From CAYJLC01 sp964370735 (lineage in GTDB: Bacteria > Bacillota > Clostridia > Oscillospirales > Butyricicoccaceae): 56,845 bases of DNA. The notes beneath the pieces are model-generated. The model saw only the letters and a list, made by a program, of their open reading frames with translations. It was not told the origin of the DNA and did no database searches. The translations under genes were made by a program, and so were the position numbers. Positions 42,880 to 50,605 of the stretch are shown here, in pieces; the first letter of the stretch is position 1, and every line of letters begins with the position of its first letter. The stretch covers positions 1-56,845 of the forward strand of contig CAYJLC010000009.1 in the NCBI GenBank assembly GCA_964370735.1. The letters are read 5' to 3'.

Positions 42880-43473
42880 ATGGCAAAAAATAGAGGTCCA
42901 ATTCTTAAAAGATGTCAAACTTTAGGTATCTCTCCATCTGTAATGGGTGTATTTAAAGAATCTAATAAAAGAAAAGCGGCAAATAGAAAAAAACAATCTG
43001 AGTACGGTTTACAACTAAACGAAAAACAAAAAGTTAAATTCGTTTACGGTGTATTAGAAAGCCAATTCAGAAAATACTATGAAAAAGCTGAAAAAGCACA
43101 TGGTATCACTGGTGAAGTATTACTTCAATTCTTAGAATTAAGACTTGACAGCGTTGTTTACAGACTAGGTTATGCTAACACTAGACGTGAAGCAAGACAA
43201 CTTGTAAACCATGGACATTTCACTATCAATGGTTCAAGAGTAAATATTCCATCTTACATCGTTCGCGTTGGAGATGTGATCGCAGTTTGTGAGAAATCAA
43301 GACAAACTACGAAATTTAAAACTTTAATCGAAACAAAAGGCAACCAAGCTACACCATCTTGGATGTCTAGAGAAAAAGACTCTTTCGAAGGTAAAATTTT
43401 AAATAAACCTGTTCGTTCTGAGCTTGACTTTGAAGTTCACGAGCATTTAATCGTAGAGCTTTACTCTAAATAA
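42880..43473 (+). CDS. rpsD: Ribosomal protein S4
   Basis: 197 residues with a C-terminal S4 RNA-binding domain (RLDSVVYRLGYANTRREARQLVNHGH). The N-terminus lacks the zinc-knuckle Cys cluster (only Cys13 is present), so this is the C-minus form. It is a primary 16S binder and, in many bacteria, an autoregulator. SD AGGAGG. Confidence 0.97.
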   Translation: MAKNRGPILKRCQTLGISPSVMGVFKESNKRKAANRKKQSEYGLQLNEKQKVKFVYGVLESQFRKYYEKAEKAHGITGEVLLQFLELRLDSVVYRLGYANTRREARQLVNHGHFTINGSRVNIPSYIVRVGDVIAVCEKSRQTTKFKTLIETKGNQATPSWMSREKDSFEGKILNKPVRSELDFEVHEHLIVELYSK

Positions 43474-43541
43474 TAACCCCCTTGTAAAAAAGAAACCCAC
43501 AATTAGCGAGAAACGCCGAAACTTTAGGGAGGGTATAACAA

Positions 43542-44495
43542 ATGATCGAAATAGAAAAACCACAAATAACTTGCGAACATTTAGAAGAAGACGGAAGTTA
43601 TGGGAAATTCGTAGTAGAGCCGCTTGAAAGAGGCTACGGCACTACTTTAGGAAATGCGCTACGTCGTGTTTTACTATCATCACTACCAGGAACAGCTGTA
43701 ACTAGCGTTAAAATTGCTGGTGTGTCACACGAATTTTCTTCAATTCCAGGTGTTAAAGAAGACGTTACTGAAATCGTTTTAAACGTTAAAGGAATTATTT
43801 CAAAACTTTACTCAGAAGGTGTAAAAACACTTTACATCGACGCTTCGGGTGAAGGAAAAGTTACTGCTGGTGATATTAAAGCCGACAGTGATGTTGAAAT
43901 TTTAAACCCTGACCATCATATCGCAACACTTATGAGCGACGCTAAATTCCAAATGGAACTTACGCTTTCTCATGGTAGAGGATATGTAACAAGCGAGAAA
44001 AACAAGGAACATATTCCAAACATCATCGGAGTTATTCCAATTGACTCGACATATACGCCAGTGTATAAAGTAAACTACAACGTTGAAAATACGCGTGTAG
44101 GAAATGTTACTGATTTTGATAAATTATCTCTTGAGTTATGGACAGATAAAACAATATCTGCTAAAGATGCTGTTTCATTATCTGCAAAAGTATTAACCGA
44201 CCACATGGCTTTATTTGTAAACCTATCGGAAGAAATCGGTCTTAAAAACACAATTGTTGAAAAAGCTGAAGCAGAACATGTTAAAGTTTTAGAAACAACA
44301 ATCGAAGATTTAGACCTTTCAGTTCGTTCGTTTAACTGCTTAAAACGTGCAGGAATAAACACTGTTGACGATTTAGTTAATACTTCTGAAGAAGATATGA
44401 TGAAAGTTCGTAATTTAGGACGTAAGTCACTAGAAGAAGTAATGCAAAAACTAGAAGCAATGGGCTTAAAGCTCTCTGCTAATAGAGATGATTAA
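43542..44495 (+). CDS. rpoA: RNA polymerase alpha subunit
   Basis: 317 residues. N-terminal dimerisation domain (PLERGYGTTLGNALRRVLLSS), linker around 230, and C-terminal domain (SVRSFNCLKRAGINTVDDLV) with the Arg that contacts UP elements and activators. It lies in the alpha operon between rpsD and rplQ. SD GGGAGGG. Confidence 0.98.
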   Translation: MIEIEKPQITCEHLEEDGSYGKFVVEPLERGYGTTLGNALRRVLLSSLPGTAVTSVKIAGVSHEFSSIPGVKEDVTEIVLNVKGIISKLYSEGVKTLYIDASGEGKVTAGDIKADSDVEILNPDHHIATLMSDAKFQMELTLSHGRGYVTSEKNKEHIPNIIGVIPIDSTYTPVYKVNYNVENTRVGNVTDFDKLSLELWTDKTISAKDAVSLSAKVLTDHMALFVNLSEEIGLKNTIVEKAEAEHVKVLETTIEDLDLSVRSFNCLKRAGINTVDDLVNTSEEDMMKVRNLGRKSLEEVMQKLEAMGLKLSANRDD

Positions 44496-44542
44496 TATTA
44501 TCTGATATAAAACCTTATATTAAAAAAGGAGGTATTTTTGAG

Positions 44543-44884
44543 ATGCCAGGTACTCGTAAACTAGGAAGAAAAACTGACCATAGAATGGCAATGTTACGTG
44601 CAATGGTTACGTACTTACTAGAAACAGGAAGAATTGAAACAACTGTAACAAGAGCGAAAGAAGTTCGTCCACTTGCTGAGAAAATGATCACATTAGGCAA
44701 GAAAAACACTTTAGCTTCAAGACGTCAAGCGATGGCTTTTATTACTAAAGAAGCAGTTGTTGCTAAAACTTTTTCTGAAATTGCTCCAAAATATGCAGAA
44801 AGAAACGGTGGTTATACTCGTATAATCAGAACTGGCCCACGTCGTGGGGACTCTGCTGAAATGGCAATTATTGAATTAGTATAA
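44543..44884 (+). CDS. rplQ: Ribosomal protein L17
   Basis: 113 residues (PGTRKLGRKTDHRMAMLRAM). The last gene of the S10-spc-alpha array. The common downstream set (ecf genes, truA, rplM, rpsI) is absent; a strong terminator and convergent genes follow. Confidence 0.98.
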   Translation: MPGTRKLGRKTDHRMAMLRAMVTYLLETGRIETTVTRAKEVRPLAEKMITLGKKNTLASRRQAMAFITKEAVVAKTFSEIAPKYAERNGGYTRIIRTGPRRGDSAEMAIIELV

Positions 44885-44892
44885 TTTCAAAA

Positions 44893-44920
44893 GACAGGAT
44901 TTATTCCTGTCTTTTTTTTT
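44893..44920 (+). terminator. Terminator of the ribosomal protein operon
   Basis: GACAGGA (44893-44899), short loop, TCCTGTC (44905-44911) and nine T. Confidence 0.95.
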
Positions 44921-44923
44921 ATG

Positions 44924-44963
44924 AAAAAAAGGAGCTGTCGATTTGACAACTCCTTATTTTTTT
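44924..44963 (-). terminator. Bidirectional terminator after the GTPase-nuclease gene
   Basis: AAGGAG...TGTC/GACA...CTCCTT hairpin (44929-44955) with seven A on the left and a T run on the right, so it can stop transcripts from both directions. On the minus strand it begins right behind the stop codon. Confidence 0.85.
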
Positions 44964-47475
44964 ACATACAAAATTCTTCTATAATCTTCTCGAAATGCAT
45001 AATTTCATCTTTTAAAGCGCTCGCAGAAACACGATGCGCGCCATGCCCCCAGATGATTAATTGCTCTAAAGCATCAGAAGTGGCAACTCGAACACGACGT
45101 TTTTTCGCAAGGTCTTTAGTGACTTTTTCGATATACATATCGGCAGTTTCAGCCTCTTTTGTGTATACAATATTTATATTATGGTATTTTTCAACCTCTC
45201 TATGCTTGCCTTTAACCTTGTAAGCATCAAAAACAACAACAACTTCGGAGCCTTTAAATCCCTTATAATTACACATGGTGTTGATAAGTTTTTCTCTAGC
45301 AAGTTCGATATTGTCTTTTGCAATAGCACTTAAATCATCCCACGCAAAAATGATATTATATCCGTCTACAAGCAAATATTCATCGCCATCGAAATAACCA
45401 ATACTAGCTGTCGTATCGACAGTTTTTTGCGCTTTATTAAAGGCTAAAAACTTGTCGGTTTTAATAGTTCCATAAGTTTTTTCAAATATTTTAAGCAGTT
45501 CTTTATCCATTTCTAGCGAAGATGAATAACGAATTGCATTGCTTTTAACAACCTGTGGAGAAATCTGTTCGCGAATAATAATATGCTTTGGGGTGTGTGC
45601 AAAATCTTCGACCTCATCCCATTTTACATTAAATCCACTGCCATGCGAACAAAATACAGAATCAGGGTTACAGTCGGGGTGATTTGTATAGTCAAAGGCA
45701 ATATTTTGAATAATTTCGTCACTATTATGGCATTTAAAATACCCTTTAAGTTCTGTTTGAAATTTCCCAACACCTTTTGTGAAAGAAATAATGTCCTTAT
45801 GATAATTTTGCATAGTAAAAACAGGGCACATCCCAGTGATAATAGATTTGTCATCCAAAGTTTCAGGCGAAGTAAACTCCCCTTTCATCTTTGTGATATC
45901 AGACATTACACGACCGATATTTTCCGACGGAACTTCTATCCTAAATGCATAATACGGCTCAAGAAGGACGGATTTTGCGCGTCTAAGCCCATTTTGCACA
46001 GCGCGAAGCGTGGCTTGTCTAAAATCCCCACCTTCAGTATGCTTTTTGTGTGCCCTACCAGACACCAGCGTAATTTTCATATCGGTGATTTCGCTACCTG
46101 TTAAGGCGCCACGATGAGTGCACGAGTGCAAATAATGCAATACTAAATGCTCAAAATTTTTGTCCAAACCTTCACATTTAGAAGCAATTTTCAGCCCAGT
46201 CCCCTCTTTTTGTGGCTCAAAAAGTAGTCTAACCTCGGCATAATGGCGAAGTGGCTCAAAATGGCCGACACCCTCTACCCTATCCACAATTGTTTCTTTA
46301 TATAAAATCGAACCAGTATCGAACGAAACATCAATGTTATATCGCTCTTTTATTATATTTTGAAGAATTTCTATTTGAATATCGCCCATAATACGAAGAT
46401 TTATCTCGTTTTCTTCCCAAATTATATTTAAAAGAGGGTCTTCTTCGGCAAGTTCTTTTAATTTTTCATACACTAAAATAGGGTCGTCATTTTTGTTTAG
46501 AATGATTTTATAGTTCAAAATCGGTCGCAAAACAGGCATTTCGTTGTCATTTTCGCAAAAACCTTGGCCGATATAGGTATTATTAAGCCCTGTTACAGCG
46601 CAGATAGCCCCAGCAGGAACTTCTTTCACGCTTTCAAACTTTTCACCACTGTAAATGCGGATGTTATCTACTTTTTCATTAGTTTCAGACAGAATTTGTT
46701 TGACTTTCAGCGAACCACCAGTAATTTTTAGATGGGTAAGTCGAGTACCGTTTAAATCACGAGAAATCTTATAAACTTTTGCACTAAAATTATTGCTATA
46801 AGTAGGGATTTTTGCGAAATCACAGATACCATCAAGAAATTCTTGAACGCCAATTAATTTTAAAGCAGAGCCAAAAAAGCAAGGGAAAATATTACGTTTC
46901 GTTATATTTAATTTAATATTGTTGATATGTATTTTATTATTTTCTAGATATTCTTCTAGCAATTTTTCGTCACATAGAGATATATTTTCAAAAAAATCTT
47001 CCATGTCAGTGAAATTCACACATTTTTCAGAAAGTTTTTGAGTTATTTCATTAAAAACTAATGCCTTATCAACATTATCCATATCAATTTTATTTACAAA
47101 AATAAAAGTCGGAATACTGTGTTTTTTAAGTAGCTTCCAAAGTGTTTGCGTATGATTTTGCACACCGTCTAAACCGTTTATCACCAAAATCGCATAGTCC
47201 AAAACAGACAGCGTTCGCTCAGTTTCGGCAGAAAAATCTGTGTGTCCAGGGGTGTCTAAAAGAGCGATGTCGAAATTATTATAAAGTATCTTCGCTTGTT
47301 TTGAAAAAATGGTAATTCCACGCTTTTTTTCTAGGTTATGCGTGTCTAAAGTTGCGTCTTTATTGTCTACCCTACCGAGTTTTTTAATATTCCCCGATGT
47401 ATATAGCAAAGCCTCCGACAAAGTAGTTTTGCCGGAGTCAACGTGCGCAAGTATTCCTATTGAAAGTGGTAGCAT
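44962..47475 (-). CDS. EF-G/Tet(M)-like translational GTPase fused to a Rae1 (YacP) NYN nuclease
   Basis: 837 residues. The first 640 or so follow the ribosomal-protection GTPase layout: G1 AHVDSGKTT (10-18), G3 DTPGHTDF, G4 NKID, then EF-G domains II-V with LLEPYYAFRIEVP and YHKDIISFTKGVGKFQTELKGY. After a linker, residues 698-837 are a complete Rae1/YacP NYN domain with the acidic residues Asp704 (VDGYN), Asp750 (VFDAYKVKG), Asp779 (ETADMYIEK) and Asp801 (ATSDALEQ). Rae1 of Bacillus cuts mRNA in the ribosomal A site. Its ATG directly follows the spoIIR stop, so it is co-translated. True tetracycline resistance is not implied. Confidence 0.9.
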   Translation of the reverse strand: MLPLSIGILAHVDSGKTTLSEALLYTSGNIKKLGRVDNKDATLDTHNLEKKRGITIFSKQAKILYNNFDIALLDTPGHTDFSAETERTLSVLDYAILVINGLDGVQNHTQTLWKLLKKHSIPTFIFVNKIDMDNVDKALVFNEITQKLSEKCVNFTDMEDFFENISLCDEKLLEEYLENNKIHINNIKLNITKRNIFPCFFGSALKLIGVQEFLDGICDFAKIPTYSNNFSAKVYKISRDLNGTRLTHLKITGGSLKVKQILSETNEKVDNIRIYSGEKFESVKEVPAGAICAVTGLNNTYIGQGFCENDNEMPVLRPILNYKIILNKNDDPILVYEKLKELAEEDPLLNIIWEENEINLRIMGDIQIEILQNIIKERYNIDVSFDTGSILYKETIVDRVEGVGHFEPLRHYAEVRLLFEPQKEGTGLKIASKCEGLDKNFEHLVLHYLHSCTHRGALTGSEITDMKITLVSGRAHKKHTEGGDFRQATLRAVQNGLRRAKSVLLEPYYAFRIEVPSENIGRVMSDITKMKGEFTSPETLDDKSIITGMCPVFTMQNYHKDIISFTKGVGKFQTELKGYFKCHNSDEIIQNIAFDYTNHPDCNPDSVFCSHGSGFNVKWDEVEDFAHTPKHIIIREQISPQVVKSNAIRYSSSLEMDKELLKIFEKTYGTIKTDKFLAFNKAQKTVDTTASIGYFDGDEYLLVDGYNIIFAWDDLSAIAKDNIELAREKLINTMCNYKGFKGSEVVVVFDAYKVKGKHREVEKYHNINIVYTKEAETADMYIEKVTKDLAKKRRVRVATSDALEQLIIWGHGAHRVSASALKDEIMHFEKIIEEFCM

Positions 47476-48063
47476 TTAAAAAACCTCGTTAATTTGATGT
47501 TTTACATTCTCGTAAATATCAATAAATTTGAACGCAAATTCAATATCCTCGCTCGATATAAAATCCAGTTCTTTTGTAGTCAAATCTTTAGTATCATAGG
47601 CAATTTCGTTGCATAAAGGCGGAAAAAGTACACAAAAATAGTTTTCACCCTTTGCATCTCCTATGTTTATTTTAAGCCCAGTATAATGGCCTGCTGGCAA
47701 AGAAAATTCCCCATAATTTTTCTGTGGGAAGTATTCATTTTCAAAATCAATATTAATTTCATAGTCATAGCCATTTTCAAAAACGATTTTTTCAGCCATA
47801 TCGGAAATAACGTCTAAATTTTCTGAAATTTTGATATAAGCATCCTCATTTGTAGCTAAATTTTCTGTAATATCAGAAATATAGTAGAAAACTTCGTCTT
47901 TTACCTCAAGCTTTAGTTTCTGGTCGAAATCTTCGTTTGAATTTGCGACAACGTGAAACCTTATTAGCTTGTCTGAAATATTATCAAACGAGGTTGAGGC
48001 ATTCGCAGTGAAAATAAGCGTGAAAAATAGTGAAACGATTAATGAAATATGTGATTTAGTCAT
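47476..48063 (-). CDS. spoIIR: Stage II sporulation protein R
   Basis: 195 residues with an N-terminal signal peptide (about 1-22) and the family hallmarks LIRFHVVANSN, FSLPAGHYTGLKINIGDAKGENYFCVLFPPLC. In Bacillus, SpoIIR is made in the forespore under sigma-F, secreted, and triggers SpoIIGA to cleave pro-sigma-E in the mother cell. It is good evidence of an endospore-forming ancestry. Its ribosome site sits in a long inverted repeat (48062-48111). The gene sits 53 bp behind ispE and touches the GTPase gene. Confidence 0.93.
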   Translation of the reverse strand: MTKSHISLIVSLFFTLIFTANASTSFDNISDKLIRFHVVANSNEDFDQKLKLEVKDEVFYYISDITENLATNEDAYIKISENLDVISDMAEKIVFENGYDYEINIDFENEYFPQKNYGEFSLPAGHYTGLKINIGDAKGENYFCVLFPPLCNEIAYDTKDLTTKELDFISSEDIEFAFKFIDIYENVKHQINEVF

Positions 48064-48111
48064 AAATTATGTCCTTTCAAGATGTAATAACTTAGTATGG
48101 ACATAATTTAT
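48062..48111 (-). promoter_or_regulatory. Inverted repeat sequestering the spoIIR ribosome binding site
   Basis: On the minus strand ATAAATTATGTCC (48111-48099), a 24-nt loop, then GGACATAATTTAT (48074-48062): 13 perfect pairs. The 3' arm contains the GGA of the SD (GAAAGGA) and the first two bases of the ATG. The 5' arm starts five bases after the ispE stop, so ribosomes finishing ispE would open it. Confidence 0.75.
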
Positions 48112-48116
48112 AGGTT

Positions 48117-48998
48117 TTATACAGTCGCTTTATTAATATTATTTGAAATATCAGTAATATGTGTGTCTTTATGAATTTTTCTTAGATGATGACATGCTTT
48201 TAGCGCTTGTTCTTCGTCAGAAAATAGCCCAAAAACAGTAGGGCCAGAGCCACTCATAAGAACGCCGTCTGCGTGAAAATCAAGTAAAATTCCTTTGATT
48301 TCGTTGATTTCTTTATGGTCTTTTGCCGTAACTTCCTCTAAAACATTGTAAATTCGCTTTGTTAGACCGTCATAATCGCGATTTTTAATGCAATTTATCA
48401 TACCATCAGTATCGGGTCTTTTTTCGATTTTATCGGCATTTAAAGACGAATAAACTTTCGCCGTCGACACTGCAAAAGAAGGCTTGCAAAGCACAACTTT
48501 CGCTCGTGGACATGGTGGAAGTTTTGAAAGTTTTTCGCCAATTCCTTCTGAAAGCATAGTGCCACCGTGTAGGCAAAATGGAACGTCTGCGCCGAGTTTC
48601 ACTCCGATTTCCATAAGTTCTTTTAGCGAAAGATTTCCGTTATAAAGTGTGTTTAATGCGATTAAAACACCGGCAGCATTTGTGCTACCACCTGCAAGTC
48701 CAGCAGCGACAGGAATTTTTTTGAAAATTTCAATTTTTACACCAGAAAAAGGTATATTTGTGTGCGAAAAAAACAATTCACAGGCTTTATACGCAATGTT
48801 TTTATTGTCTGTCGGCAAATATGACAGGTTTGTTTGAAGTTCAATTTTGCCGGTATTTGTTTTTGTAACATCGATGATATCGGCAAGCTTAATTGTTTGC
48901 ATAATCATTTTTACTTCGTGATAATTATCTTCACGTTTTCTTAAAACATCAAGAGTTAGATTTATTTTTCCTCTTGAATATATTTTTACAGTTTCCAT
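48117..48998 (-). CDS. ispE: 4-diphosphocytidyl-2-C-methyl-D-erythritol kinase
   Basis: 293 residues, GHMP kinase. ATP loop PVAAGLAGGSTNAAG, N-terminal RGKINLTLDVLRKREDNYHEV, and C-terminal LMSGSGPTVFGLF. It phosphorylates the methylerythritol intermediate in the MEP isoprenoid pathway. ispE next to spoIIR is a familiar pairing in Clostridia. The ATG at 48998 follows TTGAGGA. Confidence 0.95.
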   Translation of the reverse strand: METVKIYSRGKINLTLDVLRKREDNYHEVKMIMQTIKLADIIDVTKTNTGKIELQTNLSYLPTDNKNIAYKACELFFSHTNIPFSGVKIEIFKKIPVAAGLAGGSTNAAGVLIALNTLYNGNLSLKELMEIGVKLGADVPFCLHGGTMLSEGIGEKLSKLPPCPRAKVVLCKPSFAVSTAKVYSSLNADKIEKRPDTDGMINCIKNRDYDGLTKRIYNVLEEVTAKDHKEINEIKGILLDFHADGVLMSGSGPTVFGLFSDEEQALKACHHLRKIHKDTHITDISNNINKATV

Positions 48999-49028
48999 TT
49001 AAAAAATTCCTCAATTTTATTTTCTATT

Positions 49029-49057
49029 ATAATAGCATATTTTCGCGAAAAATGCAA
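49029..49057 (-). promoter_or_regulatory. Promoter of ispE-spoIIR with a palindrome in the spacer
   Basis: Minus-strand TTGCAT (49052-49057), 17-bp spacer, TATTAT (49029-49034). The spacer contains the perfect 12-bp palindrome TTTTCGCGAAAA (49040-49051), a possible operator. Confidence 0.7.
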
Positions 49058-49095
49058 ATACTTATATTGAAGTTAGAAACGAAAGGAAGAGTATT

Positions 49096-49296
49096 ATGCT
49101 TCAAAAAATTGCGTTAGTTCTTGTAATAATCGGTGCATTAAACTGGGGTCTAATCGGTTTTCTAGGCTTTGATTTAGTGGCATTTTTATTCGGTGGAGGC
49201 ATGTCTTTAATCAGCCGAATTGTATATGGTTTAGTCGGTGTTTCCGGTGTTATCACGTTGATTTATCTTATAAAAGATTTTGCGAATGTAGATTAA
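49096..49296 (+). CDS. DUF378 family small membrane protein
   Basis: 66 residues with two membrane helices; KIALVLVIIGALNWGLIGFLGFDLVA is the DUF378 (YuzA) hallmark. Function unknown. SD AAAGGAAG. Divergent from ispE across a 97-bp gap. Confidence 0.9.
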   Translation: MLQKIALVLVIIGALNWGLIGFLGFDLVAFLFGGGMSLISRIVYGLVGVSGVITLIYLIKDFANVD

Positions 49297-49345
49297 TTTT
49301 AAAGGGACGGAAAGCCGTCCCATACATATTTTTTGAAGCAATGCG

Positions 49346-50407
49346 TCATTGATTTTCAGCTATATTTAATAAAACACGCTCTAAAAGGCCATCTTTTGTG
49401 ATATCATCATAAGAAAAATCTTTAAGATTATGCCTCGTACTATCATCAGTATTTGTGAAATAGATAGAAATAGTATCAAAACCGATATCTTCGTCGTCTA
49501 AACTATCTTTTATATTAAGAAGAATATCACAAATTTCTTCGGTAGTATATGTTTCATCAAGCCACGCCGAAACTACACCGTGTTTGTAGGAAATATCTGT
49601 ATAATCAAACTCGGTGTCTAAAACTAGTTCGCCCATGCGTTCATTATCTATATTGAAATTAAACTGATTAATAATAGGATAACCTTGCAAAATTTCTCTA
49701 CAAATTGCCTCATATTCTTGTCTTAATCTCAAGTGAATTGTGCTTCCAGATAAAACATAGCGCTCATAAGTGTCATAAGAAACTTTATTGCCTAAAACAT
49801 CGATTGCCACAAGAAATGCAGTGTCGACACTCGAGTTTGAACGAACGCGTGCATTATAATTACCCATTTTAAAGTCGTACGCAACGCTATCTATATAAAA
49901 ATCTGTATTGGGATAGGTTTCTTCCATATAATCTTCGGCTATATTTTTTGCGATATGGCTTGAAATAGGGTTTCCTAGTAGAGAATTTCCAGCTATAACG
50001 ATAAAACCGATTAAAATCGTTGCAAATATAAACGATAGCACTTTTAGTATTACATATTTTTTCTTTTTTATACCAAAATATATCAAAAAAGAAATTAGCA
50101 TTCCGAGTGCAAAAAAACCACAATGCAACAAAGCGATACCTGCCGAACCTGCAATTATATTAAAATAATCTTGGGTAAAATCAGCGAAACTTATGGATAT
50201 ATAAGCAAAAGAAAATAAAATAAAAGTAAAGATAAACATAAAAATTGATTTTTTCTTGAGTAAAGCAAAGCTTAAAGCGCCGAGTATTGGAAGAAGGAGC
50301 ATATTATAAAATATATTTTGAGAAATAGAAAAAGATGCGCTTAAAAAAAGCAATAAAACAACGATTACTGTCGAAAATATTTTAAAAATTTGTTTATTAA
50401 AGTTCAT
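49346..50407 (-). CDS. Membrane protein with a YfjL-like C-terminal domain
   Basis: 353 residues. Five or so membrane segments in the first 145 residues, then a soluble part. The segment GNPISSHIAKNIAEDYMEETYPNTDFYIDSVAYDFKMGNY resembles YfjL-like proteins of Firmicutes, which also pair a small membrane part with such a domain. No catalytic motif seen. SD AGGAGGC. Monocistronic between DUF378 and oadA. Family placement is tentative; no function can be given. Confidence 0.7.
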   Translation of the reverse strand: MNFNKQIFKIFSTVIVVLLLFLSASFSISQNIFYNMLLLPILGALSFALLKKKSIFMFIFTFILFSFAYISISFADFTQDYFNIIAGSAGIALLHCGFFALGMLISFLIYFGIKKKKYVILKVLSFIFATILIGFIVIAGNSLLGNPISSHIAKNIAEDYMEETYPNTDFYIDSVAYDFKMGNYNARVRSNSSVDTAFLVAIDVLGNKVSYDTYERYVLSGSTIHLRLRQEYEAICREILQGYPIINQFNFNIDNERMGELVLDTEFDYTDISYKHGVVSAWLDETYTTEEICDILLNIKDSLDDEDIGFDTISIYFTNTDDSTRHNLKDFSYDDITKDGLLERVLLNIAENQ

Positions 50408-50535
50408 AAAAAATGCCTCCTTTTAGAAAAATTACTATTTATTACATATAAATTATACCATATTTTGCAAGTTTATAAAATAAAGAGTTTCTAAAGATTT
50501 GCTTAGTTTTTTTCTAAAGTAACCACTCGTTTTGC

Positions 50536-50564
50536 TTGCAAATTGGAAAAATTTATGTTATTAT
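50536..50564 (+). promoter_or_regulatory. Promoter of the oad decarboxylase operon
   Basis: TTGCAA (50536-50541), 17-bp spacer, TATTAT (50559-50564) with an extended -10 TG (50556-50557). Confidence 0.7.
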
Positions 50565-50605
50565 TTGGTTATAATAATATAAATTAATATTAAAGAAGGT
50601 GTATT

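Noticed and set aside
44962..47475. Tetracycline resistance gene (tetM/tetW class)
   Set aside because: The GTPase part is only related to Tet(M); it is coupled to spoIIR, carries a nuclease domain, and has no mobile context. Resistance cannot be claimed.
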